Position numbers and translations under genes: made by a program. Source: an uncultured Aquimarina sp. (GTDB taxonomy: Bacteria; Bacteroidota; Bacteroidia; Flavobacteriales; Flavobacteriaceae). From it: 64,000 bases of DNA. The stretch lies in contig NZ_CANMED010000004.1 in the NCBI RefSeq assembly GCF_947496855.1, positions 1 through 64,000 on the forward strand, in the 5' to 3' direction. Shown piece by piece: positions 49,301 to 58,155 of this stretch. The notes under the pieces were generated by a model. The model was not told the origin of the DNA. It searched no databases and worked only from the letters and a program-made list of their open reading frames with translations. Numbering within the stretch: position 1 is the first letter of the stretch; each line of letters begins with the position of its first letter.

Positions 49301-50395
49301 ATGAAAACAAAAACCGTAACAAAACTTTTTAAAAAAGCATGTCTTTTTTCTTTAGCACTTATTAGCTTTGCGTCTATCGCACAAGAGGAAGAAGAAAAAA
49401 AATGGTTCGATAACTTTTCTGTTAACGGATCTGTAGATGGATATTTTAGAACTAATATTGGAGCTCCTAATAATGCTAGGGATTTTGATAATGATCCTAC
49501 AACTGCTGATTCCTTTATAGCACCAGGTACTTCATTTGCTAATCAATCTGGGTTCTCTTTAGGTATGGCCAATGTAATTCTTGGGTATGAAGGAGAAAAA
49601 GTAGGATTTGTAGCAGATCTTGTATATGGCCCAAGAGGTGAAGACGCTGTATTCAATTCTACTGGTTCTGCAAACATTGTGAATCAATTGTATGCCTACT
49701 GGAATGTTACTGAAAAATTCAAGCTTACCATTGGTAACTTTAATACCTATTTAGGTTATGAGGTAATTTCTCCAACAGGTAACTTTAATTACTCTACCTC
49801 GTACATGTTCTCTTTTGGACCTTTCTCTCATACAGGACTGAAGGCTGATTTTACAATCAATGATAATTGGTCCGCAATGGTAGCGATTATGAATCCAACA
49901 GATTATACAGAAAATAATCCGTTCGATACGTATATTTTTGGAGCACAAGTAGGATATGCTGCTGATAATGGTAGTGCTTATCTTAACTTTAGATACGGAA
50001 ATGAAGGAGAGCCAGGACCTTCTGAACCAACTTTTCAAGTAGATTTGACTACGGGATGGGATTTATCAGAGAAATTTTATTTAGGCTTTAACGGAACATA
50101 TTTAGACACTGATGGGTCAGGATTCTACGGAGCTGCTATATATCCTCAGTTTCAGGCTACAGAAAGCTTTGCTATTGGATTAAGAGGAGAATATTTTAAT
50201 CAGTTTGTGGATAGTGATGTAATAGATGATGTTGATGTAACGGCTATAACACTTACAGGAAGTTATGCTGTAGGTGATCTTACTTTTAAGCCAGAATTCA
50301 GAATAGATTCTTCTGATGATGCTTTTATAAATAAAGATCTTGAAGCCTCAAGTAGCCTTTCTTCTTTTGTTCTTGGAGCAATCTATAAGTTTTAA
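49301..50395 (+). CDS. BBP2-type outer-membrane beta-barrel porin
   Basis: 364 aa from ATG 49301; an ATG three codons earlier (49292) is equally possible. The signal peptide ends FASIAQ|EEEE. The barrel has NGSVDGYFRTNIG near the N-terminus, GNFNTYLGYEVISPTGNFNYSTSYMFSFGPFSHTG (read in two parts) in the middle and the ending FVLGAIYKF. This matches putative beta-barrel porin-2 proteins. Solute unknown. In Bacteroidetes such porins often accompany amt/P-II genes, so a link to nitrogen uptake is plausible. Confidence 0.85.
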   Translation: MKTKTVTKLFKKACLFSLALISFASIAQEEEEKKWFDNFSVNGSVDGYFRTNIGAPNNARDFDNDPTTADSFIAPGTSFANQSGFSLGMANVILGYEGEKVGFVADLVYGPRGEDAVFNSTGSANIVNQLYAYWNVTEKFKLTIGNFNTYLGYEVISPTGNFNYSTSYMFSFGPFSHTGLKADFTINDNWSAMVAIMNPTDYTENNPFDTYIFGAQVGYAADNGSAYLNFRYGNEGEPGPSEPTFQVDLTTGWDLSEKFYLGFNGTYLDTDGSGFYGAAIYPQFQATESFAIGLRGEYFNQFVDSDVIDDVDVTAITLTGSYAVGDLTFKPEFRIDSSDDAFINKDLEASSSLSSFVLGAIYKF

Positions 50396-50429
50396 TATAT
50401 TATAGTTTAATATATTGTTTGTTTATGCT

Positions 50430-50462
50430 AAAAGCACTCTGAAATTATCAGAGTGCTTTTTT
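50430..50462. terminator. bidirectional intrinsic terminator
   Basis: AAAAGCACTCTGA pairs perfectly with TCAGAGTGCTTTT around a 5-nt loop; T-runs on both sides. Shared by the convergent porin and DUF1684 genes. Confidence 0.9.
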
Positions 50463-51077
50463 TTATCTATTTGCTTCGTGTTTTTTATACTTTTTTACAC
50501 CGACAGGAATCTCCAACTCTAAATGATTTTCTTCTGGAGGAATCGGACACGAATACCTGGCACTATAAGCACAGTATGGATTATAGGCAGTATTAAAATC
50601 AATCAAAATCATATCCCCTTCAGGAATTTTAAGATCTATAAAACGTCCTCCTCCGTAACTAGTTTCTCCATTACTTAAATCGGAAAAAGGAAGAAAAAGG
50701 TAATTCTCATACTCAGGCTGTGTTTTTAACCCTTGACTTTGATATATATTCAATATCCATTCTTTTTCCTGTAGTATGAAATGAGCTTCACCGTATTTAA
50801 CATACACAGGTTCTCTATTTGTAGTAGTTTTCATAATAAAAGGAGTCTCGTATGGTGTTCTGAGAAATTTTGCCAAAACACTATATGAAGTATCTATATC
50901 AAAAAAATCTAACTCCTTAAATGCTTTAAAATCTTTTGGTGTTAACGGTGATTTTTCTTCGGAAGAAAATTCTTTATTAAGCTCTTCCTGAAATGCTAAT
51001 ATTTTTTTAATAGTTGTAGAATCCTGAGCCACTATATGGCTAAAGAATAGCATTAGTAAAAAAGATAATCTGTACAC
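50463..51077 (-). CDS. DUF1684 family secreted protein
   Basis: 204 aa with a signal peptide (MYRLSFLLMLFFSHIVAQ). The DUF1684 core includes GGGRFIDL, DFNTAYNPYCAYSARYSCP and the ending IPVGVKKY. Function unknown for the family. Confidence 0.9.
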   Translation of the reverse strand: MYRLSFLLMLFFSHIVAQDSTTIKKILAFQEELNKEFSSEEKSPLTPKDFKAFKELDFFDIDTSYSVLAKFLRTPYETPFIMKTTTNREPVYVKYGEAHFILQEKEWILNIYQSQGLKTQPEYENYLFLPFSDLSNGETSYGGGRFIDLKIPEGDMILIDFNTAYNPYCAYSARYSCPIPPEENHLELEIPVGVKKYKKHEANR

Positions 51078-51204
51078 TGTCCCCTATTTTTTTGCAAAAG
51101 TACAAAGCATTAGTAATAAACAAGTTAATTTTCTCTAAAATTGTATCTAGTTTTTCGACAAAAAGTTACTTTTATCGGTTGTTAACAAACCAACTTCCAA
51201 TACA

Positions 51205-52434
51205 TTGAAGAAACTTTTATTAAATTATATAGATACTTTTTCTGGTTTATCAAAAGAAGTTTGGTGGTTAGCACTTATTACATTGATTAACAGAATGGGC
51301 GCTATGGTGATACCTTTTTTATCATTATATCTTTCTGATGAGTTATGCTTTTCATTTGGTCAGATAGGTTGGGTAATGACTAGTTATGGTTTAGGTTCTT
51401 TATTAGGAGCATGGACTGGAGGTAAACTAAGTGATCGAATTGGATATTATAAAGTAATTTTGGGATCTCTTCTATTAACTGGTATTTCATTTTTTGTTGT
51501 TCAATGTTTTTCGAGTTTCTGGAGTATCTGTATTAGTTTTTTTGTCCTCATTGCAATCGCGGATGCCGCACGTCCAGCATTTTTTGTTGCATTAAGTGCA
51601 TATAGCAAACCAGAAAACAAGACAAGATCATTAACTTTTATAAGATTAGCTATAAACCTAGGGTTTTCAATGGGGCCAGCTTTGGGTGGTTTAATTATTG
51701 CTACTATTGGTTATTCTGGATTATTTTGGATAGACGGAATTACGTGTATCATTGCCAGTTTCATTATGATCAAAACATTGAATCCCAAAAAAGCCAGAAT
51801 AATTGATAAAGAAGTTGTAATAGACAATCCTACTCCTGCTCACAGCGATGGAGTTTATATCCTTTTTCTTATTGCATTAACTTTATTTGGATTCATATTT
51901 GTGCAATACTTCTCAACGATTCCTCTATATTATAAAGAAGTGCATTTTTTATCTGAAAGGAATATAGGATTCATATTAGCATTAAATGGAGCATTAATTT
52001 TTATTTTTGAAATGCCATTAATAGCATATCTAGAGTCTACTTCATTTTCTAAAATCGGCAGTGTAATTAGTGGATTTATCCTTACTGGAATTAGTTTTAT
52101 ACTTTTATTAATTACTCCTTGGATCGGTATTGTTATTATCGGTATGATCATAGCAACGATCGGAGAAATGATCTCGTTCCCATTTGGAAATGCATTTGCC
52201 TTAGATAGAGCTAAGAGAGGAAGACAAGGTGCTTATATGGGCATGTATAGTATGTCATTTTCTCTAGCTCATATATTCGGACATAACTCAGGGATGCAAT
52301 TTATTAATCAATATGGTTATAATAATACCTGGTTATTAATGGCTGGAATCGCATCAATTGGAACATTTTTGTTGTTTATTGTAAAGCTAAAAGTGAATAA
52401 AGAAGACACGAAACGTACGCTTAAACCTGTTTAA
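51205..52434 (+). CDS. MFS transporter (MdtH-like), TTG start
   Basis: 409 aa. The best start is TTG at 51205; the first ATG falls inside TM1. Twelve hydrophobic segments are visible. The motif A loop between TM2 and TM3 is GGKLSDRIGYYK, and the second half carries ALDRAKRGRQGAYMGMYSM. Probably a proton-driven exporter; substrate unknown. Followed after 11 bp by a DJ-1-like lipoprotein gene. Confidence 0.9.
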   Translation: MKKLLLNYIDTFSGLSKEVWWLALITLINRMGAMVIPFLSLYLSDELCFSFGQIGWVMTSYGLGSLLGAWTGGKLSDRIGYYKVILGSLLLTGISFFVVQCFSSFWSICISFFVLIAIADAARPAFFVALSAYSKPENKTRSLTFIRLAINLGFSMGPALGGLIIATIGYSGLFWIDGITCIIASFIMIKTLNPKKARIIDKEVVIDNPTPAHSDGVYILFLIALTLFGFIFVQYFSTIPLYYKEVHFLSERNIGFILALNGALIFIFEMPLIAYLESTSFSKIGSVISGFILTGISFILLLITPWIGIVIIGMIIATIGEMISFPFGNAFALDRAKRGRQGAYMGMYSMSFSLAHIFGHNSGMQFINQYGYNNTWLLMAGIASIGTFLLFIVKLKVNKEDTKRTLKPV

Positions 52435-52445
52435 AAAACAATATC

Positions 52446-53189
52446 ATGAAACACATATTATACATCATTCTATCCATAGTAACTATTGGTTGTCAAGAAG
52501 AAAAAAAACAAGAAAAATCAATTGAAACAGTGGAAACCCAAAAGACATTTCCTACGTTAGAGCCTAACCGATACAATGTGGCTTTCTTAGTAATGAATGG
52601 TACTTATAACACAGAATTCACTGCGCCTTTTGATATTTTTCAGCATACACAATATCGTAAAAACATTAAGCAGATGAATGTTTTTACGGTAGCGAAAACG
52701 GATGCACCTATTACAACTTTTGAAGGAGTGAAGATCATACCTGATTATAATTATTTAAAAGATTCTTTACCAAAAATTGATATTCTGGTTATACCCTCTG
52801 CAGAACATCATCTAGATACAGACTTAGACGATAAAGCCATGATTGATTTCGTAAAAAAAGTAAATCAAACTGCTATCTATATGACTTCACATTGTGATGG
52901 GGCTTTTGTTTTAGCTAAAGCTGGAATACTAAACAATGTAGTTTCTACAACTTTTCCGAGCGATATAGATAAAATGCAGAGTATGTTTCCTGATCTTGAT
53001 ATTAGAAAAGATGTTTTATTTGTTCACGATGGAAAATACATCACCTCTGCTGGTGGTGCTAAAAGTTTTGAGGCAGCTTTATATCTGTGTGAATATCTAT
53101 ATGGACCAGAAATTGCACGATCATTAGCTGGAGGGCTTGTAATTGACTGGAAATTAGAAGATGTTCCTCATTTAGTAATTTCGAAATAA
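52446..53189 (+). CDS. DJ-1/PfpI-family lipoprotein
   Basis: 247 aa. Lipobox TIGC (Cys16). The DJ-1/PfpI domain (about 42-245) has the nucleophile-elbow Cys150 in TSHCDGAFVLAKAG and the later TSAGGAKSFEAALYLCEYLYG. Related proteins include AraC-type regulators' amidotransferase-like halves, but here there is no HTH. Its envelope location is unusual for the family. In an operon with the MFS transporter. Confidence 0.88.
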   Translation: MKHILYIILSIVTIGCQEEKKQEKSIETVETQKTFPTLEPNRYNVAFLVMNGTYNTEFTAPFDIFQHTQYRKNIKQMNVFTVAKTDAPITTFEGVKIIPDYNYLKDSLPKIDILVIPSAEHHLDTDLDDKAMIDFVKKVNQTAIYMTSHCDGAFVLAKAGILNNVVSTTFPSDIDKMQSMFPDLDIRKDVLFVHDGKYITSAGGAKSFEAALYLCEYLYGPEIARSLAGGLVIDWKLEDVPHLVISK

Positions 53190-53212
53190 CCACTAAAAAT
53201 TGATTGAAAATA

Positions 53213-53330
53213 TAAAAGCGCTCCTTTTACAGAACGCTTTCATCAATTTTAGGGCAAATTATGTACTCTCTTTAGCTTCCAGATTTGGGGTCTTTCAGAC
53301 TAATGTCCTCACACCTAACAGGCCCTGACG
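53213..53330 (-). ncRNA. small RNA, copy 1 of a three-copy family
   Basis: Minus-strand element with an upstream TTAGTTTG box (53336-53343). GTGTGAGGACATT begins at 53314, followed by a small GTCT/AGAC hairpin and CTAAAGAGAGTACATAATTTG. It ends with the terminator stem at 53215-53240 (AAAGCGTTC/GAGCGCTTT, loop TGTAAAAG). Copy 2 matches over about 150 nt. Convergent to the DJ-1-like gene. No coding potential seen. Confidence 0.7.
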
Positions 53331-53598
53331 TATTCCAAACTAAAATTTTAAATCCATATCGTCATACAATTTAAAATGTTAATTCTGGCCATACATCATA
53401 GTTTTTTATGTTGATGTAAATATATTATAAAAAAATTGTTAATACAAAAAAAATAACGATAAAAAACTAAAATATTCGATGAAATACACAAAAACATCAA
53501 TTTTTTTACTTTTTATAGTCTTCAGAAAGAAATTATTAATTTGTTTTTCGTTTACTAATTCCCTGATTTAGCATGAAATAAAAGAATAGAAGGTATCA

Positions 53599-53722
53599 AA
53601 AAAAAGAAAAGCAACCTTTTACAAAGGTCGCTTTCTGTTATCGGGCAAATTATGTACTCTCTTTAGTTTTTAGATTTAGGGTCTTTAGACTAATGTCCTC
53701 ACACTTAATTTATCCCAATGTG
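53599..53722 (-). ncRNA. small RNA, copy 2 of a three-copy family
   Basis: Minus-strand element with the upstream box TTAATTTG (53728-53735). GTGTGAGGACATT begins at 53704, and the body matches copy 1. It ends in terminator stem 53608-53634 (AAAGCGACC/GGTTGCTTT, loop containing GTAAAA), followed by a T-rich run on the minus strand. The terminator arms differ from copy 1 by compensating changes. Confidence 0.7.
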
Positions 53723-53921
53723 CATTCCAAATTAAAATTTCAAATCAATATCGTCATACTTCTTGATATGTTAATCTGTAATACACATCTTGTATATTTT
53801 ACGTGTTATAAAGATATATTATTTATTGCGTTAAAACCGTAACCAAATAAAAAGTTATTAACAAAATAACGATCAAACGCTTAATAATACCGTTGAAATA
53901 CATCTTCAACCTATTAAACCA

Positions 53922-55364
53922 CTAATTGAATGTGAAATACTTTGAAGTTCCTAAGTACTTTTTGATAATATTATTATACTCTTTGGATATCCTTAGAGCT
54001 AAGGTACCTTCTATATTATAAAGCGATTCTAGTTCTTTATATCCATTCTGAAGCATTTTTTCTAAATAAAAAAGTGCAGTAGAGTTATCTTGATCTATAG
54101 CGCTTAGAGAAATAATTTTTCGATAAGATTCAAAATCATTTTTATCAACTATAGTGCTTAAGATGTTTACGAATATTTTTTTGTCTATTTCTTTTTCTTC
54201 TTTAACTGTATCCGTTTTATAATCTACTAATACCTTCTTTAGGAAATCTTTTATTCTCAGTACCATATTAGTTGCATACTTTTCCTTGCTTTTTCCTAAC
54301 TCATCAAGTTCGTTCATTCTATACTGCCACCAACCTAAATTATCATATTGATTAAGCTCTATATCTTCTTCTAGTGACAAAATAAATGTCTCTCGTAATA
54401 ATTTTTCTCTATTATGATACTTTGATCTCAGTCTTTTCTCCTTTTTATAGCTATTAATCTTTCTTATTCCCTTTTGCTCTTCTTTAAGTTGATCAACATC
54501 AAAAAACAAACGATATCTATCTCTCATTCTGGTTAATTCATCATAAGCTATCACATATTTACCTTGTGATTTCAATAGAGTTACCTCTTCTAAGTTCTTT
54601 TTAAAAATATTCTTAACCCAAATAGAATCTGTCTGTATTTTACCTTTTAGCATATCTTGTAATGTAAAAGAAGTCAATGCTTTTACCATTAAATCTTCTG
54701 AAGGAAGTTCTTCATTTCCTTCATAGGTATAAATATCAGAAATTACAGCTCGTCGTCTTAAGTACTTTTTCGTGTTAAAAAAGTCTTGGTACCTATAATT
54801 TTTATTACCAACCATTCCGATATAAGAAAAATCCCTTCGCACCTTAACAGACTCATTATAGTAATAACTATTTCCTACGGCTATTACGCCATTAAACTCT
54901 TCATATATAAGAGGCAATAGACTATTTAAAGGTCCGTCATTACCAATTCCTACAACATAAACTCTTCTTTTTTGAATTGGGAAGAGATTAAAAATATGTT
55001 CCATAAAAAAAGCAACATATTTTGATTTGTCATTAATACTTGATTTTTCGGAAAAATTGGTTACTACCACGACAAACCCTAATTCTTCTGCAGCTTTACT
55101 AAAAAGAGTTGTTATTTTGTTAGAATTGTTATTCGAATCAAATCCAAAAAGTATTGGCCAACTTTTATTAAGATCAAAAGATTTGGGTAGATATATACTA
55201 TAATTACTTCCTTCACTAGAAGGCACAGTAAGAGAATCAATTACTTCTCCTTTTTTTAATTTCAATGTGCTTTGACCATAAATAAATATACCAGAGCACA
55301 GAAACACACAAAATAGAATAGTTTTAATAGAATACGATTTCACCTTAAAATGTTTTATTGACAA
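53922..55364 (-). CDS. secreted alpha/beta-hydrolase-like protein lacking catalytic residues
   Basis: 480 aa with a signal peptide (about 1-31, ending IYGQ). The first 220 residues align with the 394-aa hydrolase at 60282-61466: KGEVIDSLTV with RGKVIDSILI, YLPKSF in both, and VVGIGNDG with LAGFSGGS. The Ser nucleophile is replaced by Gly141, the acid by Asn (GNKNYRY) and the His by Glu218 (GNEEL). The second half (about 240-480) is Lys/Glu-rich and helical. It is probably a binding or scaffold protein rather than an enzyme. Confidence 0.8.
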   Translation of the reverse strand: MSIKHFKVKSYSIKTILFCVFLCSGIFIYGQSTLKLKKGEVIDSLTVPSSEGSNYSIYLPKSFDLNKSWPILFGFDSNNNSNKITTLFSKAAEELGFVVVVTNFSEKSSINDKSKYVAFFMEHIFNLFPIQKRRVYVVGIGNDGPLNSLLPLIYEEFNGVIAVGNSYYYNESVKVRRDFSYIGMVGNKNYRYQDFFNTKKYLRRRAVISDIYTYEGNEELPSEDLMVKALTSFTLQDMLKGKIQTDSIWVKNIFKKNLEEVTLLKSQGKYVIAYDELTRMRDRYRLFFDVDQLKEEQKGIRKINSYKKEKRLRSKYHNREKLLRETFILSLEEDIELNQYDNLGWWQYRMNELDELGKSKEKYATNMVLRIKDFLKKVLVDYKTDTVKEEKEIDKKIFVNILSTIVDKNDFESYRKIISLSAIDQDNSTALFYLEKMLQNGYKELESLYNIEGTLALRISKEYNNIIKKYLGTSKYFTFN

Positions 55365-55420
55365 AAAGCTACAAAAAAAGTGCCATTTGTTTTATTAACT
55401 ACAAAAGTTGTGAATTCCGA

Positions 55421-56239
55421 CTAAGCTCCAATGCTTCCTAATTCTACTCCCTCTGAGTATGCCACTTTGATATTATGTTCGCTGAAGGCTCTTTTAATCT
55501 CCTGATGAGCAATAAAAGTCACTTGCCAAAAGTCATCGGGTTTTACATAAGGTCGTACCGCTATTAAAACACTATGTGAGTCAAAATTTTCTATTCCTAT
55601 CTCAGGAATAGGAGTGTCTAATATTTTTTCTATAGGTTTCAATGTATCCTCTATAATCTTCTTTACTTTAGGAAAATCCTCACTGTAAGGCATCGTTACA
55701 ATAATTTCTAATCGTATTACCCCTTCTCTAGAATAATTTGTTACAACATCATCTGTTATTTTAGAATTAGGAATAATTAGAATTTTATTTCCTGGTGTTT
55801 TTACGGTAGTACTAAAAATACCTATCTCCTGTACTTTACCAAACTTATCATCCACTTCTATCCAATCTGTTATTTGATAAGGTTTTAGAAACATAATAAG
55901 TATACCTGAGGCAAAATTACCTAAACTCCCTTGAAGAGAAAGACCTATTGCAAAACTAACAGCTGCCAGAATTGCTACGAAACCAGATAGGTCAGCACCT
56001 AAAATAGAAATAACAATAAAAAGAATAGCAATTTTTAATAATACGGATATAATTGAGGCTAGAAACGGCCGCATTGTATCAGATATATTCATGCGCTTCA
56101 ATGCAGCTTCTATAAGCTTAAGTATTCTCTTAATAATTTTGAATCCTATCCAAAGTATCAATGCAGCTCCAATAATCCTGGGTGCAAAAAACACAATCTT
56201 ATCAACAGCGATCTCTAGATATTCCTGTATTCTCTCCAT
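55421..56239 (-). CDS. MscS-family mechanosensitive channel (second one in the window)
   Basis: 272 aa. TMs lie at about 18-36, 60-82 and 85-110, the last being the pore helix VAILAAVSFAIGLSLQGSLGNFASG. The beta domain follows, with IIPNSKITDDVVTNYS and the ending KVAYSEGVELG. This is the compact class, close in length to E. coli MscS. Confidence 0.95.
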   Translation of the reverse strand: MERIQEYLEIAVDKIVFFAPRIIGAALILWIGFKIIKRILKLIEAALKRMNISDTMRPFLASIISVLLKIAILFIVISILGADLSGFVAILAAVSFAIGLSLQGSLGNFASGILIMFLKPYQITDWIEVDDKFGKVQEIGIFSTTVKTPGNKILIIPNSKITDDVVTNYSREGVIRLEIIVTMPYSEDFPKVKKIIEDTLKPIEKILDTPIPEIGIENFDSHSVLIAVRPYVKPDDFWQVTFIAHQEIKRAFSEHNIKVAYSEGVELGSIGA

Positions 56240-56297
56240 ATTTCTTTTAATTACACCTAAAAATAGGAAAAGAAATTAACTCTTAATCGATATTCAT

Positions 56298-56402
56298 AAA
56301 AAAACGCTCGGAGTTTTACTCGAGCGTTTTTCTTATCTTTTTTCCCGTACTATCTTTAGTTCTTAGAACCAATGTCCTCACACAAGATCTTGATAAATTC
56401 TA
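56298..56402 (-). ncRNA. small RNA, copy 3 (diverged) of a three-copy family
   Basis: Minus-strand element with an upstream TTATTTAG box (56408-56415) at the same distance as in the other copies. GTGTGAGGACATT begins at 56383, then a GTTCT/AGAAC hairpin (a paired change from GTCT/AGAC), CTAAAGATAGTAC, and the terminator AAAACGCTCG/CGAGCGTTTT with GTAAAA in the loop. It lies between the AGCS and MscS genes. Confidence 0.65.
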
Positions 56403-56453
56403 TACACCTAAATAATATCAAATCTTATGCCAAAAACCAACAAAATAAATATT

Positions 56454-58052
56454 TCATAAGGTTTTATTGTTAGAAATAGCTTGTTTATACTTCTTCAGTT
56501 CTTTAGCTACTCTCGGGGCCATTAAAAACAATCCTATCATATTAGGAACTAGCATTGAAAAGATCATAGCATCAGAAAAATCTGTTACAGCAGTCAAACT
56601 TGCTGCGGAACCAATAATTACACAGATACAGAATAGACTCTTGTAGATATACTCCACATATTTTTTCCTTCCGAATAAATAGGACCAAGCCTGATATCCA
56701 TAATAAGACCAGGAAATCATAGATGAAAAGGCAAAAAGGATTACAGCCAAACTTAGGATATATGGGAACCAGGAGATACCACTTTCTAGTGCACTTGCGG
56801 TTAATAATACTCCTTGTTCATCAGAAATTTCTGCTCCTACCTGAATCTGTCCAGTGATGATCAATACAATAGCAGTCATTGTACAAATTACTACAGTATC
56901 AATAAAAGGCTCTAATAATGCTACTAAGCCTTCACTTGCTGCGTATTTGGTTTTAACAGCTGAATGCGCAATGGAAGCAGATCCAATTCCTGCTTCATTA
57001 GAAAAAGCAGCTCTTCTAAATCCCTGTATCATTACTCCAATCATTCCTCCTGTTATTCCTTCTGCACTAAAAGCTCCATCAATGATAGCATAAATCGCAT
57101 CAGGAATCACTTTATAATTAATAACTATCACCGTAAGGACTGCTAGTATATAGACTACCACCATAGAAGGCACAATTTTATCGGTTACTTTGGCTATTTT
57201 TTTAATACCACCAATAATTACTATTCCTACAAAAATTGCCATTACTAATCCAAACAACCATCCTTTTCCGTAAATAAAACTATTTTCGGCACCGGTTACA
57301 TGTTCAAATAATTTAAATGCCTGATTGGCCTGAAACATATTACCGCCTCCAAAAGATCCACCTACACACATGATTGCAAAAATAACAGCCAACAACTTCC
57401 CTAAAACAGTTAACCCTTTTTCTTTCAATCCTTTACTCAAATAATACATTGGACCTCCGTAAACCGTTCCGTTTTCGTCTATTTCCCTGTAAGCAACACC
57501 AAGTGTACATTCTACAAACTTAGATGCCATGCCCAAAAGTCCAACTAAAATCATCCAAAATGTCGCTCCAGCACCACCGATAGACAATGCAATAGCAACT
57601 CCCGCTACATTCCCTAAACCAACTGTAGCTGATAATGCTGCAGTTAAAGCTTGAAAATGACTTACTTCTCCGTCTTTACCTTCTACTCTAACAGTATCAG
57701 GCTGATCTCCTTCGATGGTATAAACAGATTCTGAAACTTCTAAAGTATTAGACATTTCCAGATCATCATATTTACCTCTAACTATATTAATAGAAGTCCA
57801 AAAATTTCTGAAATTAATCCCTTTAAAATAGATAGTAAAATAAGAAGCTCCAAATAGCAAAACAATCAATACCCAAGGAATACCAACCATGGAAGTTATA
57901 GGGATTTCTGCAAAAATTGCATCTACAAACCAATCCGTAGCATTTTTAAACCCATCATTAATGCGTTGATCCAATGACTCTGTATCTACTTCTTGTGCTG
58001 TAACACATGTGTACGCAAAAAGTGAGACGCACATGGCTATGATTTTCTTCAT
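56454..58052 (-). CDS. alanine/glycine:cation symporter (AGCS family)
   Basis: 532 aa with 10 or more TMs. It has GLGNVAGVAIALSIGGAGATFWM, GGPMYYLSKGL and RRAAFSNEAGIGSASIAHSA, the AGCS signatures. The N-terminus looks like a signal peptide (MKKIIAMCVSLFAYTCVTAQ) before the first TM, as often seen in Bacteroidetes members. It probably takes up Ala or Gly with Na+. The Lrp and LuxR-type regulators nearby may control it. Confidence 0.93.
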   Translation of the reverse strand: MKKIIAMCVSLFAYTCVTAQEVDTESLDQRINDGFKNATDWFVDAIFAEIPITSMVGIPWVLIVLLFGASYFTIYFKGINFRNFWTSINIVRGKYDDLEMSNTLEVSESVYTIEGDQPDTVRVEGKDGEVSHFQALTAALSATVGLGNVAGVAIALSIGGAGATFWMILVGLLGMASKFVECTLGVAYREIDENGTVYGGPMYYLSKGLKEKGLTVLGKLLAVIFAIMCVGGSFGGGNMFQANQAFKLFEHVTGAENSFIYGKGWLFGLVMAIFVGIVIIGGIKKIAKVTDKIVPSMVVVYILAVLTVIVINYKVIPDAIYAIIDGAFSAEGITGGMIGVMIQGFRRAAFSNEAGIGSASIAHSAVKTKYAASEGLVALLEPFIDTVVICTMTAIVLIITGQIQVGAEISDEQGVLLTASALESGISWFPYILSLAVILFAFSSMISWSYYGYQAWSYLFGRKKYVEYIYKSLFCICVIIGSAASLTAVTDFSDAMIFSMLVPNMIGLFLMAPRVAKELKKYKQAISNNKTL

Positions 58053-58155
58053 CTGTTTTAAGTCTTATGATTTCAGACGAAGATTAAGTAAAAGAGATTA
58101 TTACAAAAGGTTACGCAATGATGAATTTAGAAAATTAGAATGATTAAGCATATAC

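Larger units (their letters stand above)
53190..53921. other. 732-bp intergenic region with two sRNA copies
   Basis: It holds sRNA copies 1 and 2 and their upstream boxes. The similarity between the two halves extends over about 150-200 bp. Elsewhere it is AT-rich, with no ORF seen. Confidence 0.7.
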
